Shown here one piece after another: positions 11,321 through 22,065 of a DNA stretch of 64,000 bases (positions within the stretch are counted from its first letter, which is position 1; each line of letters opens with the position of its first letter). This stretch comes from Incurvaria masculella. Its lineage: Eukaryota > Arthropoda > Insecta > Lepidoptera > Incurvariidae. The stretch covers positions 13,082,001 to 13,146,000 of the forward strand of contig OX335657.1 of the NCBI GenBank assembly GCA_946894095.1. Reading direction: 5' to 3'. Under the pieces are notes generated by a model. That model did no database searches, was not told where the DNA came from, and was given only the letters and a program-made list of their open reading frames with translations. The position numbers were made by a program, and so were the translations under genes.

Positions 11321-11984
11321 TTTAGATTTCTACATTTCGTGAAAAAAGTTCAGGAATGAATACCTGTTTAACAATTTCTTTTGAAAGGAAAAACTAAATC
11401 TATATTAACGAAAATAGGTTCATCGCTAGACAAGGAATCACATATTGTCATAATGCAACTTGTAATCGTCAGACTAACGAGTAGGTAGTTTAATTTGGGT
11501 GCCTTATCAAACTTTGCGATTCGGCTAGTACCAGGGCCTTAAGTTTTAAGCGGTAGCCACTAGTCACTAACACGTGACTACGCTGCCCCTAAACGGATGC
11601 GTTTCTACTGCCGTCCTTTCTCACTCGATGGCGACGTTTCTGATCGACTCACCGGGGAATCCCATCAGTACCTGGCCGTCGCAGGATTAAAACTTGATGC
11701 TTGAATTCACTTTACGATATCGAATGTAGACTGGACGAATTAATTAATGTCTTAATCGGTTTCATAGTCCCTTTTCTTGAGAAGTTCCCCATAAAGCTCT
11801 CAAAGCTTGAATAAAATGTTTTCGAAATGAGCATTTCCATTAGAATTTTGATAATTTCGAAGTTGGGAATTCATTAAATACTTCGGGTTATGCCAACACC
11901 ACCTATCTCGTACTGAAATCTATCGCCTACAAAACATATCAATATACTCTTTATGATTAAGCAAGTGTCGTTTTTTCAAAGGTA
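11321..11984. other. Spacer, no feature seen
   Basis: Slightly GC-rich near 11540-11700; otherwise plain. Confidence 0.45.
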
Positions 11985-12250
11985 TGTGACATGCATGTAT
12001 ACACGACCGTAAAGCAAGGACACGTTAATTCATAAAATAGCCCTGGAAGTAAAATTTAAGTAGTTATTTACTTTACAAAATATACTGCAAGGCTGGATCC
12101 GAACCAGCCAAACATACCATTTGCGGCATCTACCAATTTCGTCACCGCTGTATACCCATCATTTGGAATTCTCCTACAGTCCTTCCTAACAACTGCAACG
12201 CAGCTAAAGCGTTAAATCAATGTATGTATAACCTTTAACACTGTGTTAGT
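11985..12250 (-). repeat. tRNA-like interspersed repeat, family P, copy 1
   Basis: On the minus strand 12091-12150 reads as a tRNA-like core: GGTGACGAAATTGGTAGATG (D-arm region), an anticodon-arm-like segment, then the T arm GCTGG-TTCGGAT-CCAGC. The outer part towards 11985 (GTCCTTGCTTTACGG on minus) is shared with 23395-23690. A block around AACGCAGCTAAAGCGTT lies to the right, and relative to the core it is inverted compared with the other copy. No acceptor stem is visible, so it is not a functional tRNA. Confidence 0.65.
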
Positions 12251-12321
12251 GAACAATTATACGTTTGAAACAATTTGATCAATGTGTTATTGTATTAATA
12301 CTTTAATTATTTATTTACTTA

Positions 12322-12480
12322 CTAGCTGAGGTGCCGGCCTCCGCTCGGTTCAATGTCGTTTTGGAGTGGTGTCTGGCTGGATTATTTCCTGGATATTATA
12401 TCAGTTCCCCATGCAAACTTTAATCCAATATTTCATCACCTTCGAATTAAAAAAATAGGTTGCATATGTCCTTTTCTAAG
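12322..12480 (-). mobile_element. Helitron-like element, 3' end on minus strand
   Basis: CTAG at 12322-12325 preceded, on the minus strand, by GAGCGGAGGCCGGCACCTCAG, the worn counterpart of GAGCGGAGCCGGGTACCACAG in the copy ending at 50422. The 5' end is not clear. Confidence 0.6.
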
Positions 12481-13082
12481 GTCCACGCTATCTCTATACA
12501 AAAATGTATCTAAATGTGTTTTCCTTTTAACATTTCTGATCAGAATTTGTTCCTTATTATCGAAACAATTGACTGGTGCCAATACAGGATGTGTTATTTT
12601 TCTCAAAACATAACACGATTAGATTTTTTTAAATTTAATCATGCACTTTTCATTTTTATAAAAATCGGCCTCATGACTGATTTCAGTGTTTTAGGCTAAT
12701 CTTATAGTTTCGTATTTGGCCATGAAAGCACACTTTAAAAATGTAACCTGTGTATGGGAATTAATACTAAATATTACAAAACTGTTCGCTCACATCGAAT
12801 TTAAAGTATACCATATGTATGTATTCATGCGTTGTGTTCGGAGGATGAAAGCCGCCGCGCCGCCCAGGTGAAAGGATGTTTCACAGCTGATTACACCCCC
12901 CACACACAGCCTTGCCACAGCACATTCAACAACAGTAGCGTTCGAGCAACACTCTTGAATGATGTAGCATTGAGAAAGCTTACTAAACTCGCTGAGTAAT
13001 CTTTAGACAACGGGTAAGGAAGGATTAGAATAACAAACGAAAATCATCCGTATAGCGGAAGGGTAGACACGTATTTGAACAC

Positions 13083-13490
13083 TTTTTTATGTTAAGCGCG
13101 GCATATGGCCTCACAAGAAAAGCGCCCGACGGTGCCCATGGGCTTTCGGACTTTCACAGGGGCTGCGAAAACCATGCCGGTCGGCCAGGTGCTTCTTCAC
13201 ACCATGTTTGAAGGACCCCAGGTTGTACTTTGAGGGAAAAACTTTGGCAGGGAGTCGATTCCATAGTTTACCGACCCTATAGATAAAATATTTAGAAGAT
13301 CGGTGGGTTCTTGTTTTGGGAATGTCGACAGTGAATGCGTACATACCCTGCCTGTTCCACGTTGTGCGGTGGTAGAAAGGGGACGGAGGGACAGCGTTGT
13401 GCAGCTGTGCACTTATAGGTGCGAATCTCTTCCGAAGCGAGTCTCATGCGAATTCGCTTAATCCTGGTGTTCTCGAATTCCAACGACACG
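13083..13490 (-). pseudogene. CR1/jockey-like LINE, 3' end of reverse transcriptase ORF
   Basis: The minus-strand frame (13344 to 13111) reads FIYRVGKLWNRLPAKVF then FPSKYNLGSFKHGVKKHL. This WN.LP...F...FK pattern is the usual C-terminal end of non-LTR retrotransposon polymerases. Upstream pieces in other frames (13197-13489) show the protein is frameshifted. The 3' end on the minus strand is GCGCTTAACATAAAAAA. Fragments of the same 3' end occur near 20005, 49004 and 57531. Confidence 0.78.
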
Positions 13491-13564
13491 TAAACACGTG
13501 TGCCTCTCTGAATCAGAAGATCAGAAGACCGATCGGGCTGCTTGGACTAGGGTACGACATCAAT

Positions 13565-13655
13565 GTTGGGGACAGACGGACGGATGGACGAACGGACGGA
13601 CGGACGGACGGACGGACAGATGGACATCGGAGGTTTAATAATAGGGTTCCGTTAA
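13565..13655 (+). mobile_element. GTCY-microsatellite MITE, 3' fragment
   Basis: A (GACG)n run at 13567-13620 followed by CGGAGGTTTAATAATAGGG and TTCCGTT, which is the right-hand part of the GTCY MITE family (full copy at 29430). The 5' half is missing. Confidence 0.7.
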
Positions 13656-13659
13656 AAGC

Positions 13660-14535
13660 GAAGATAATTCGAATACTCAAAGACATCTCCTGCGAGTATA
13701 TGTGTATGCTAAGCATATATTACACTATTCAAGGTGGATCAGTTGCCCACTACGAAGTTAGATAACTGGTCTATTCTTAGAGCTGTGCCCTTGCTAGCTT
13801 AGGCGGAATCTTCCACCCTAGTTCCGCACTGTTGCTCCCAACTATCTGACACAGCGGCACTACATTTTGGCCTACTCATGCCCAAAATATCGCTGCGATT
13901 TTATCGGTTTATTCAAAACAATTTAGTGGTTAAGTAATTTAAGTTGTATGGTTTCATTTTCGCTTTTATGGAACTGATGCAATCAGGCGCTTCCTGGTCA
14001 GGTTGTCGAAGCGGCTATAACAACGTTCGTGTCTTCACTCACGGTTGTACTTATTCTCCGATTAAATATAGCCGTGTTATATAAGGAAGTCACTCGCTTA
14101 TATATATGTTAATAAGGTTCCCGTATCCTTCCTATCCGTTCCTTTTTAGAGCGTCGCCGCTGTTAGATGCTGTCACTCAGTATCCGTGTAGTTCGTGCGA
14201 GAGAGATGACGCTTTACGAAGCCGTAACTAGTCGATTGCCTCTTTCCATCGTCCGATGAGCATTATTTTTTGCCGGGTACTGTACGATTAGTTACGTTAA
14301 TACGAGGCTACGCTGACGCTATCCGGTAGATTTTCAGTCGCTATTGCCGTCATTCCCTACTAGATGTTTCGTCCTCGGGATAAGGCTCGGGAGGAGGCGC
14401 GGGGAGGCTACTAAGACCCTCATAAAGTGCTCAAAACGCCGCGCCGTAAAACACGCCCCTCGTCAGATAATCCCGATTGGCTCTTCATTATCCACGATCG
14501 AGTACAAATTCGACACATTTTCATAAGATCCGCCA
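13660..14535. other. Mostly single-copy sequence with moderate GC
   Basis: No coding domain recognised. Region 14150-14500 is comparatively GC-rich and could be conserved non-coding DNA. Confidence 0.35.
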
Positions 14536-14539
14536 GAAG

Positions 14540-14640
14540 TGGTGATAAGGGACTGAACCAAAACGCTACAGAGAAATTATGAAAGGGTAGCATGACAGTT
14601 GAAATATAATTGTATGGGCTCCGGCCACGTAAAAATAATA
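14540..14640. repeat. Low-copy repeat, family S, copy 1
   Basis: Shares AATATAATTGTATGGG followed by CCGGC with 15330-15420 and, more weakly, with 60335-60560. The reverse frames of all three show a P-Y-(N/D)-Y motif. Identity and type unknown. Confidence 0.4.
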
Positions 14641-14679
14641 CAAGTACGCCCACTGTATTTCTTCACATGCATGTTATAA

Positions 14680-14708
14680 GAGACAACTACGGGATTCGTA
14701 GTTGTCTC
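14680..14708. repeat. Perfect 12-bp hairpin
   Basis: GAGACAACTACG (14680-14691), loop GGATT, CGTAGTTGTCTC (14697-14708). Followed by CGGGTCTCG but no T-run, and not near any gene. Confidence 0.65.
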
Positions 14709-14739
14709 GGGTCTCGTGTAAAACATTTTTTTTGTTATG

Positions 14740-14955
14740 TCTACTAGACATGGATAGCTAACACCATGTCCTGGTTTTAGTCTAACAGTGCCATGCCAAG
14801 ACTTTCCTTATATTGCTCGGCTACATTGAACTGGATAGAAACCACGGACAAATTTCATAGCCGCTTCGACCATCGTTCATGCAATGCTATGGTACCACCT
14901 GGGCGGGATTAAACCTACAATTTTTCGTGGAATCCGAACTATAACTAGGCTCAAT
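14740..14955 (-). mobile_element. SINE copy without head
   Basis: Tail TGTCTACTAGACATGGATAG, then body including GGCTACATTGAACTGGATAG and GCCGCTTCGACCATCG. Stops at the junction where the head would start. Confidence 0.78.
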
Positions 14956-14965
14956 GACTAAAAAC

Positions 14966-15092
14966 AGTAAGCGGCAATGAAAATTTACCGTTTTTACCTC
15001 CAGTTCGTGGAATATATGGAAGGTCCTGGCATGTCACTTTATTTCTACGTGTTGCCTTTGGCTAATATCATGACAGTAGGTGTGGTTAAATA
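14966..15092 (+). mobile_element. SINE fragment, inverted relative to its neighbour
   Basis: AGCGGCAATGAAAATTTACC through GGCTAATATCATGACAGTAG: body to near-tail. Placed ten bases from the opposite-strand copy, so the two form a tail-out inverted pair. Confidence 0.7.
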
Positions 15093-15329
15093 GATGTGGT
15101 GTTGTTTAAGTTCGGTTATCCGTCGAAGCTCTGAAGGGTTAAAGTCCGAAGAAAAATAGTCGGTTGTTTTTGTAGCGACCTCATAACCGTACTGCTCAAC
15201 CCTTAGTTAATCTAGCGGGATCATAAGTAGGGATTGGATGTAAAATAGAAAGCTTTGCATAGTTACAAGCTGCATCAAAATCTGGTACGGTGCTTTAAGC
15301 GGATAGACCACTGAAGAGAAAGGAAGGAC

Positions 15330-15420
15330 AAGTGGCATGCGGTCATTATTGCGTCTCCGCCTTATGGTAAAAGTGACCATATAATTGTATGGGAATCCGG
15401 CGGCGCGTCGTATGCTACAC
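15330..15420. repeat. Low-copy repeat, family S, copy 2
   Basis: CCTTATGGTAAAAGTGACC, ATATAATTGTATGGGAATCC and AACAGCGCCACC match the other members loosely. The element type is not recognised. Confidence 0.4.
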
Positions 15421-15769
15421 ACTCTAAACAGCGCCACCGCGCGTGAATATGCCCTAAAATGCGTTTGTTAAGTCAACTCCTACCCACAAAGACCCTCCAA
15501 TGCATCTGCGACTATATATGCATATGACAAGTACGTTTAAGTTTGGTTGGCAGTTTTTTAAAATTGGAGACAGCGGGTCTCATATTAGGCGCGATAGATA
15601 CCATATCTCCTTTTTTATCTATGGGATAAACTGTCTGACAGACGGCGGTTTCTACAAATTTTTAATAAAATAAAATAAAATGTATGTAAAAATCTTAAGA
15701 GGCTTATTTTCACAAAACCATTTGACACTCCATCGTCTCTGCTTACACCTCCGGGATATAACAAGAAGT

Positions 15770-16060
15770 AGACTCCGGGGAAATGGCGGATGGCTGCGCT
15801 ATAAATTTAATAGCCCATCGGAACGAATGCCAGAATGGCGTAACTGGGCACCGCTGCGATCGCGTTCCGCGGCGGAAACTACGCGGACTCCGACCGCCGT
15901 GTTCCGCCATGTTAATTTCGACGTCGGCTTATGTTGCCAGAAATGCTGTCGCATTGTGACGTCACCAACCCTTTTGTTATCACCCCATTCTGTTTGCACA
16001 GGCAGGGTTTTGTACACCTGGCACGTGCCTTCTTTCATCGAAAAATTCAAAAGTTCGCCA
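15770..16060. other. GC-rich island with a palindromic CRE-type site
   Basis: Non-repetitive and GC-rich, with TGACGTCA at 15957-15964 (the consensus CREB/ATF site). Frames on both strands are open (15680-16090 plus, 15799-16050 minus) but resemble no protein. More likely regulatory or conserved non-coding than coding. Confidence 0.3.
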
Positions 16061-16304
16061 TTGTGTTACAAAATTGTGTTCCATTTTTAACCGACTTCAA
16101 AAAAGGAGGAGGTTATCAATTCGTCTGTATGTTTTTTTTTTGTTTTTTTTTATGTTTGTTACCTCATAACTTTTGCCTGGGTTAACCGATTTTGATGATT
16201 ATTTTTTTTAATGATAGCTAGTGCTTCCCAAGTGGTCCCATTTTAATTTGGTTAAGTTCTGACAATGATATCCATGAGAAAATCAAAAAAGTCTCAAATT
16301 TGTA

Positions 16305-16854
16305 TTAAGGCGGCCCATCCCGCTCATCTCCCCATACAAAAGGGGAAAGAAGATCACGCCTATATTTCTTGTCAGAGATCAAAAATTTTGCTCAAAATAG
16401 CTTTACTTGATTGAACTAGATGTCTGATGACCGTTGGCATTGTAAAATTGTGTTTGGTTTCCAAGTTATAACGTCCGAAAGTTTGGATTTTTCGCGCGTT
16501 TTATACAATAACTTTGGAGGTGGATTACGCAATGATAAAGTAAGAACATCTTAAAAAGATTAGTCATCAGACATAGCTTATTTAATCAAAATTAATAATC
16601 TATTTGGTTTTTGTTAGATTTTTGACTACAGCGGTCGTGGTTTACTTTTAGCTATAAGTCGTTTTGAAATTAAAATTTTCGTAAATCTTACCAAATCATA
16701 CACTATGCACATTGTCTTTTTTGTGGACAGGTTGCATCTTCCTAATCACGGAGCCTGTCTTATTCTTAGAAACAGAGAAGGTCCCAGAGCGCAACAGCAC
16801 GGTTTTGTACCGTGCCCGCAAATGAGTTGAGGCCGCCGGGTTGGGCCACCTTAA
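16305..16854. mobile_element. TTAA-target MITE, family E, copy 1
   Basis: Ends TTAAGGCGGCCCATCCCGC and GGGTTGGGCCACCTTAA; TTAA on both sides. About 550 bp and non-coding. Four more copies lie at 19440, 31704, 43567 and 44690. It is nested within the family D composite, so it arrived later. Confidence 0.88.
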
Positions 16855-16982
16855 GATGTGCGCGACAAATGGACGAATAACTCAATATAACGCCAACCGA
16901 TTTCGGTGATTCTTTTTTTATTGGAAAGGACGTGTACAAATTAGTAAGTGTACTTAAGATTCACTAAAAATAAACAAATAAA

Positions 16983-17287
16983 AAATAAAATTTAGCAAAA
17001 AATATAACCGACTTCAAAGAAAAAGTACTAAAAAGTAAAAAATAATTTCCATTTTTGTAGTTACGATTTCTGTAATTTTTTGAGTCGGTGTCAGCCAAGG
17101 TTAGGTTAGGTTAGGTTAGGTTAGGTTAGGTTAGGTTAGGTCAGGTTCTCTTGATTGGCGCAGCGCGTGCCCGGCTGACGCCGACTCAAAAAATAACAGA
17201 AATCGTAACTACAAAAATGGAAACTATTTTTTACTTTTTAGTGCTTTTTCTTTGAAGTCGGTTATTTTTTTTGCTAAATTTTATTTT
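16983..17287. repeat. Foldback element with telomeric repeat in its loop
   Basis: Two inverted arms of about 114 bp (16983-17096 and 17173-17287) match with only a handful of differences. They include the phrases TTTTTGTAGTTACGATTTCT and GACTTCAAAGAAAAAG. The 76-bp loop holds (TTAGG)8 and then a short GC-rich segment (TTGATTGGCGCAGCGCGTGC). Confidence 0.88.
17099..17145 (+). repeat. Interstitial telomere-type repeat (TTAGG)8
   Basis: Eight perfect TTAGG units (17101-17140) preceded by GG and followed by one TCAGG variant. TTAGG is the ancestral insect telomere unit. It is not at a chromosome end here, because unrelated unique sequence flanks it. Confidence 0.95.
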
Positions 17288-17769
17288 AAGGCATTCATCG
17301 TATTAAATGTATTTTTTTCGACGGGTCACCATACTACCCTGAAGTATTGTACTCCTGGCGTCATCAAACAGACTACCAAGACAGACCGTGTTGATCCTTA
17401 TTTTATGTAATTTTGTATCCAAAAAATAACGATTTTAAAAATCATTGAACCGACTTCAATCAACATGGCGTAGAAGGCGGACAGCAGCACATACATAGGG
17501 GTCCATCATACATTTTCAGGTGCTGGAAGTCCGTTCAATGTTTTTTAAAACGGTTATTTTTTCACTCTTTTTAGTATTTCCCATCCTTAGGAGTTGTATT
17601 CTTAAAAAAAATATGTATGAAAGGACCGGGCCAGCCGTGAGGTACACAATACTGATAGGAAAAAAAATTTAAATCTGTTCAGTTTGCGGAGATATCGAGC
17701 AACATACCCACGATAAAAAATAAATAAAGAACAAACAGATGAATTGAGAACCTCCTCCTTTTTTTACTG

Positions 17770-18465
17770 CATTCATTCTACATTCGTGCCTCTTCTATAT
17801 CCAAGACTCACTTCCATACATAGTGTAGGCACACAGTTACGAATGAATCGACATCCTAGCTGTAGGCGTGATCGCCCGGCTGTTCACAATGCGCCCTTCC
17901 AGCACACGCTCTTCTTTCAATATCCTTATCACACTTTCATATCCGCGAAAACATATTTCTTAAACATACCAATTCGGTCACCTGGTTCTAATATTTCACT
18001 ATTTATACTCACAACTTTTTAGTAATGTACAGTAATAAGTATTACGGTACATAACTAATATGTACACTATAATATTCGCAAGAAGTATTTACTTTAAAGG
18101 ATGGGGAAAATGTGTATAGACAAGGCTAGGGAGAACGAATATATAGGAGGTTATTATTTTGTCTCCCTATTGTTTATTTTAGACAAAAATACTAGTTTGT
18201 TCTCTTGTAGTCTGAGTCATTAAAATCTTGGTAATTAACTGAAAATGTATACTTTTACAATTTTATATTTGTTAAAGGCAATGACACAACCGTTTTTCTA
18301 TGAGTGAGCAGAATAAATTATTATGTTATATCTAAATATCTAAAATGGTACACAATCTAATCCTCACATTATTTATCGCTATATCAATCGAGCTGTGTAT
18401 TCATGTAATCTAAACATGAGTTTATATTTTTTGCTATGCTTGTGTTTTCGTATTTAATTAGACGT
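17770..18465. other. AT-rich spacer, no feature seen
   Basis: No gene, RNA box pair or repeat recognised. Confidence 0.45.
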
Positions 18466-18469
18466 CGAG

Positions 18470-18690
18470 ATACAACACCAACCGTCATAATGTTAGCCTA
18501 ACCCACCTCATGGGAACAAGGAGCCATGCCAGGACACGGTTTCATTTAACTAGATGGAAAACATAAATAACTTTCATTGCCGCTTCAAACATCGTTCATT
18601 CATCGCGATGGTATCAACCGGGCCGGGATCAATCCTTGTAGGGTCATAGTAAGGAAGGAAAATACCTACATTTTTACGTGGAACTTCCTA
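18470..18690 (-). mobile_element. SINE copy, body only
   Basis: Contains AATGTTAGCCTAACCCACC, CATGCCAGGACACGG and ATTGCCGCTTCAAACATCG. It has lost head and tail and is strongly diverged. Confidence 0.7.
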
Positions 18691-18699
18691 ATTACGGAT

Positions 18700-19438
18700 G
18701 CAAGCATCCTAAATCGCCTCATGCTACATACATACAAAAAAAACACAGTGTGACAGGTTGTATTCTTTAAAATGCCGGAGCTCCCACAGTACATTCAGTG
18801 TTTCTTGGGGGATCCAAAAGTTCCTCGTAATTCTTACACATCTCAAAATCGGGTTACATTTAAAAAACAACTTATAAAATACACCGTTCAACACTTAAGC
18901 TAAAACTCAAACTCTGACACGATTGGATGATGTATTATTCATTTCGGCCGATAGTTTTAGTAACATGCTCATGTAATTCGAACCTTAATCACTTGAAAAT
19001 AAGGTTCAATGTTAAGTAAAAAAACCTATTTGTACTGGATGAATGGAGAAGTGGCACTCGATATCGGCTACTAAGTCCGCAGCGCTCAAGTCCGGTTCGA
19101 GTGAGAGTTAAGTAAGTCGCCTTACGTTTTATGTTGTAGCGGTTAGATCGGTACCAAAACGATTTTTCTTTCCAGGATGTTCATGAAATCGCAACGCAAT
19201 TTGTTATTATCATTAATCAGGTTAACTCACAATTTAGACTCACATTTGATTCAGTAATATTAAGGCTGGAGGGCACCGTCTCTGGTTATGGTTAATGATG
19301 TTCTGTCTGTCTTCTTATTTCTGAGGTCTTAAGACGTAAGAATACTTATTTTAAGTAACGAGCTAGTAAGAAGTTTGAATTGGTAATGGTTTAAAAATTC
19401 GGAGAAATTGATTGAATGCTTAATTTACCAAGTAATTA
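18700..19438. other. Spacer, no feature seen
   Basis: Nothing supported. Confidence 0.45.
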
Positions 19439-19439
19439 C

Positions 19440-19906
19440 TTAAGCTGGGCCTTCCGCCTCAACTCCCTATACAAACGTAGAAAGAAGATCATGCCCTTAT
19501 CAGAGCTCCCAAATTTTGCTCAAAATAGCTTTATTTGATCGAACAAGATGTCTGATGACCGTTAGCATTGTAAATTTGTGTTTGGTGATAAAGTAAAAAC
19601 AACTTAAAAACATTAGTCAGTAGACATAGCTTGTTTCATCAACACTTATAATCAATTTGGTTTTTGTAAGATTTTTTACCACAGCGGTCGTGGTTTTCGT
19701 TTAGCTATAAGTTGTTTTGTAAAAAAAAAATTTTAATCTTACCAAGTCATATACTATGCGCATTGTCTGCTTTGTGGGCATGTTGCATCGTCCTGATCAT
19801 GGAGCCTGTTTTGTTTTTTAAAACACAGAAAGGTCCCAGAACGCAATAGCAAGGTTTTTAACCGTGCCCGCGAATGAGTTAGTCCCGTCGGGATGGGCCA
19901 CCTTAA
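19440..19906. mobile_element. TTAA-target MITE, family E, copy 2
   Basis: TTAAGCTGGGCCTTCCGCC to GGGATGGGCCACCTTAA. About 80 bp shorter than copy 1, mainly through an internal deletion after TTGTGTTTGGTGATAAAG. Confidence 0.82.
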
Positions 19907-20004
19907 GTGGGCATTTTTTACATTGTCGTAAAGCTTTTTGAATGCTTCATGTATGCCTCGCTGTTGGTTTTCGGTCTGTTAGAAGGGTGCTAGTTGCTGT
20001 ACAT

Positions 20005-20160
20005 TGTTTATGTAAACTGCCGAATTTGGCGTATGCCAAGTGGCGCTCAACTACCCCTCGCGGTCTGCGTAAACCATACCTGCCCGCTAAGTGTTTCTTC
20101 ACAAAATTTCTTCAAAGTACGACACTAGAAATACCTCGGCATTGCACAGTTGACTGAATC
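20005..20160 (-). pseudogene. LINE 3' fragment, same family as 13083
   Basis: TTTGGCGTATGCCAAGTGG and TTCTTCACAAAATTTCTTC align with the 3' end seen at 57531 and 13083. It is worn and has no intact frame. Confidence 0.5.
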
Positions 20161-20745
20161 TATGTGATGATCTATGGGATCGTTTGGTTCTCATTGGACT
20201 AATGTGAATAGTGATTGAGTTGATTCCTTAATTGTTGCGCTTCGAGAAATGGCAGTAAGGTTCATGTTTAGAACACATATTTAGTAAATTATCTAATCAC
20301 TTGCTCATCCGATGATAAGGTAACACACATATAAGTTAGATAAGCATGTATGTTTTAAGCCCCTTTACGCGTTTTGGTATTAGATATTTTACGGATTTCG
20401 TAGACCTTCTACGAGATTTACAGCCATTAACGGTTTTGCTGCTAAGTCCATACAAAACTTATTAACTCAATTCGGCAACTATATTTATTAGTTTAACTAT
20501 TATTCTTGGAGCTAACCATACAATACTAATTGTTTTGGAGAAAATAAGTTTGTCTAAGGCTGAAATGCACCATCTTTAGTTAGTATTAAATTGATGGTTA
20601 TTATGTATCTATCTTCTTTCTTCTCCTGGCAAAAATGAAGGACAAATATATTTTAGTTTTAAAAATATCACTAACCAAAGTTGGTGCACTCCACGCTTGA
20701 GTTTATGATCCTAATATCCACATTTCAATCAACCAGAGAGGTTGA
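20161..20745. other. AT-rich spacer, no feature seen
   Basis: Nothing supported. Confidence 0.45.
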
Positions 20746-21157
20746 TTTTTTTTTTTTTTATGCGACCTGACATGGATGGCTAATACCACACAAATACCGT
20801 TATGATATTAGCCCAATACACCACATTCCCGAAGGAATTAGGTGCCATGCCAGTACCTTCCCTTTTATGAGCACGGCTACATTGAACTGGATGGAAAACA
20901 CGGACAATTTTTCATTGCCGCTTCGACCATCTTTTCATCCAATGCGATGGTACCAACCCGGGCGGGCTTAAACCCTACCACCTAGTAGGGGAAGGGGACC
21001 TACAGTTTTACATGGATTCCGAACCATGGAGCAGCTCGCATTCGTGACGAAAATGCACTTATCGAACTCGGAAAGAGAAAGACAGTGGTGCAAGTTGGTA
21101 TTGAACCCGGGCCTCTGGTACGCTAGGCCAGTCCCCGCGCCACTAGGCTACGAGCTG
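20746..21157 (-). mobile_element. SINE, full length, tRNA-type head
   Basis: On the minus strand it begins GCTCGTAGCCTAGTGGCGCG (A box TAGCCTAGTGG), followed by GGCCCGGGTTCAATACCAA (B box GGTTCAATACC), a CT-rich linker TTTCTCTTTCCGAGTTCGAT, the common body and a tail CCATGTCAGGTCGCATAAAA. The nearest relative is the opposite-strand copy at 24025. Such a head is the split Pol III promoter of a tRNA-derived SINE. Confidence 0.88.
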
Positions 21158-21206
21158 ATAGCGGGGAGTCATCGACATATGAGGTAACGGGTAACCTCTA
21201 AGCTAC

Positions 21207-21998
21207 GTTTTTCGGGTTCCGTACCCAAACGGTGCCAACGGTACTCTATTACTAAGCCTCCGCTGTCCGTCCGTTCGTCCGTCTGTCACAAGGCTGTATC
21301 GCATAAACCGTAATAGTTCCGTAGATCGGTCAGTACGTCTTCAATAGTTTACGGAGAACCGACTGGCGCTGCTATCGCTATAATATTTTCTTTTCGATCG
21401 GAAGGAAATGGTTATCAGCCAGATCAATTTATTTTAAGTTTTACGACCATACTGTTTGATCATAGCATACTGATTTCGCTTCCTCTACAAACATACACGT
21501 AACATTGTAATTATTCGTCAACTACTATTTTAATTATAATTTAACTTAAATGCCTTTTTCGTAATTAATAGAATAAAGATATTTATGGTTCTATACTGAA
21601 AGTTCTTGCCTTTCCGTGTGAACAAAGACACAAAGAGAAGTAACATTTCACAAGACTAACCTCAAATATGCATTTTTAAAAGTGTCTGACGATTTATTGC
21701 TGCTGTGAAAGTAAACTAAACCATATTAATTATTGTGTGTAAGCATGTGAGGAATGAAAATACGTTTGGTTGATACGGTATCGTTTAAGTAGTAGCGCTT
21801 TTATGGCCCATAGTAAAATCGGCAATGTCCTTTGCACAGAGTTTTTATTTATTTTGCCGCTATAACAACAGATAGGTAAAACTAAAAAATAATAAGAATT
21901 AAAAGGGGCCCCATAAAAACGGGATTTATTTATGTTAATCTTGTACGATGGTACGGAACCCTTCGTGTGCGAGTCCGACTCGCACTTGACCTGTTTTT
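21207..21998 (-). mobile_element. GTCY MITE split by about 518 bp of foreign sequence
   Basis: The piece 21207-21316 (GGGTTCCGTACCCAAACGG, GTCCGTCCGTTCGTCCGTC, ending ACCGTAATAG) and the piece 21835-21998 (TTTATTTATTTTGCCGCT to GCGAGTCCGACTCGCACTTG) are the two parts of one element. Between them 21317-21834 matches nothing else here. The join lacks the usual AGGCAGCTGAAATTTT segment, so this is a replacement or an insertion plus deletion. Confidence 0.75.
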
Positions 21999-22039
21999 TT
22001 AATTGCGGGTTTGTTTCTATGTCCTTAGCCGAGGTTGCA

Positions 22040-22065
22040 GCGTATTGGATTCGTATCCAATACGC
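22040..22065. repeat. Perfect 11-bp hairpin in a GC-rich stretch
   Basis: GCGTATTGGAT, loop TCGT, ATCCAATACGC. It lies in single-copy GC-rich sequence (21999-22240) with open frames on both strands but no recognised protein. Confidence 0.65.

Larger units (their letters stand above)
16089..17763. mobile_element. Composite repeat with inverted ends (family D)
   Basis: The left end CCGACTTCAAAAAAGGAGG and on into AGGTTATCAATTCGTCTGT is mirrored at the right end (17730-17763, ending in CCTCCTCCTTTTTTT). Internal phrases AACCGATTTTGATGATT (16186) and AACCGATTTCGGTGATT (16899) are a known motif of this widespread moth repeat. Two younger elements lie inside: a TTAA MITE (16305-16854) and a palindrome with a telomeric loop (16983-17287). 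A 43-bp terminal piece also sits inside the GTCY MITE at 37585-37627. Confidence 0.6.
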
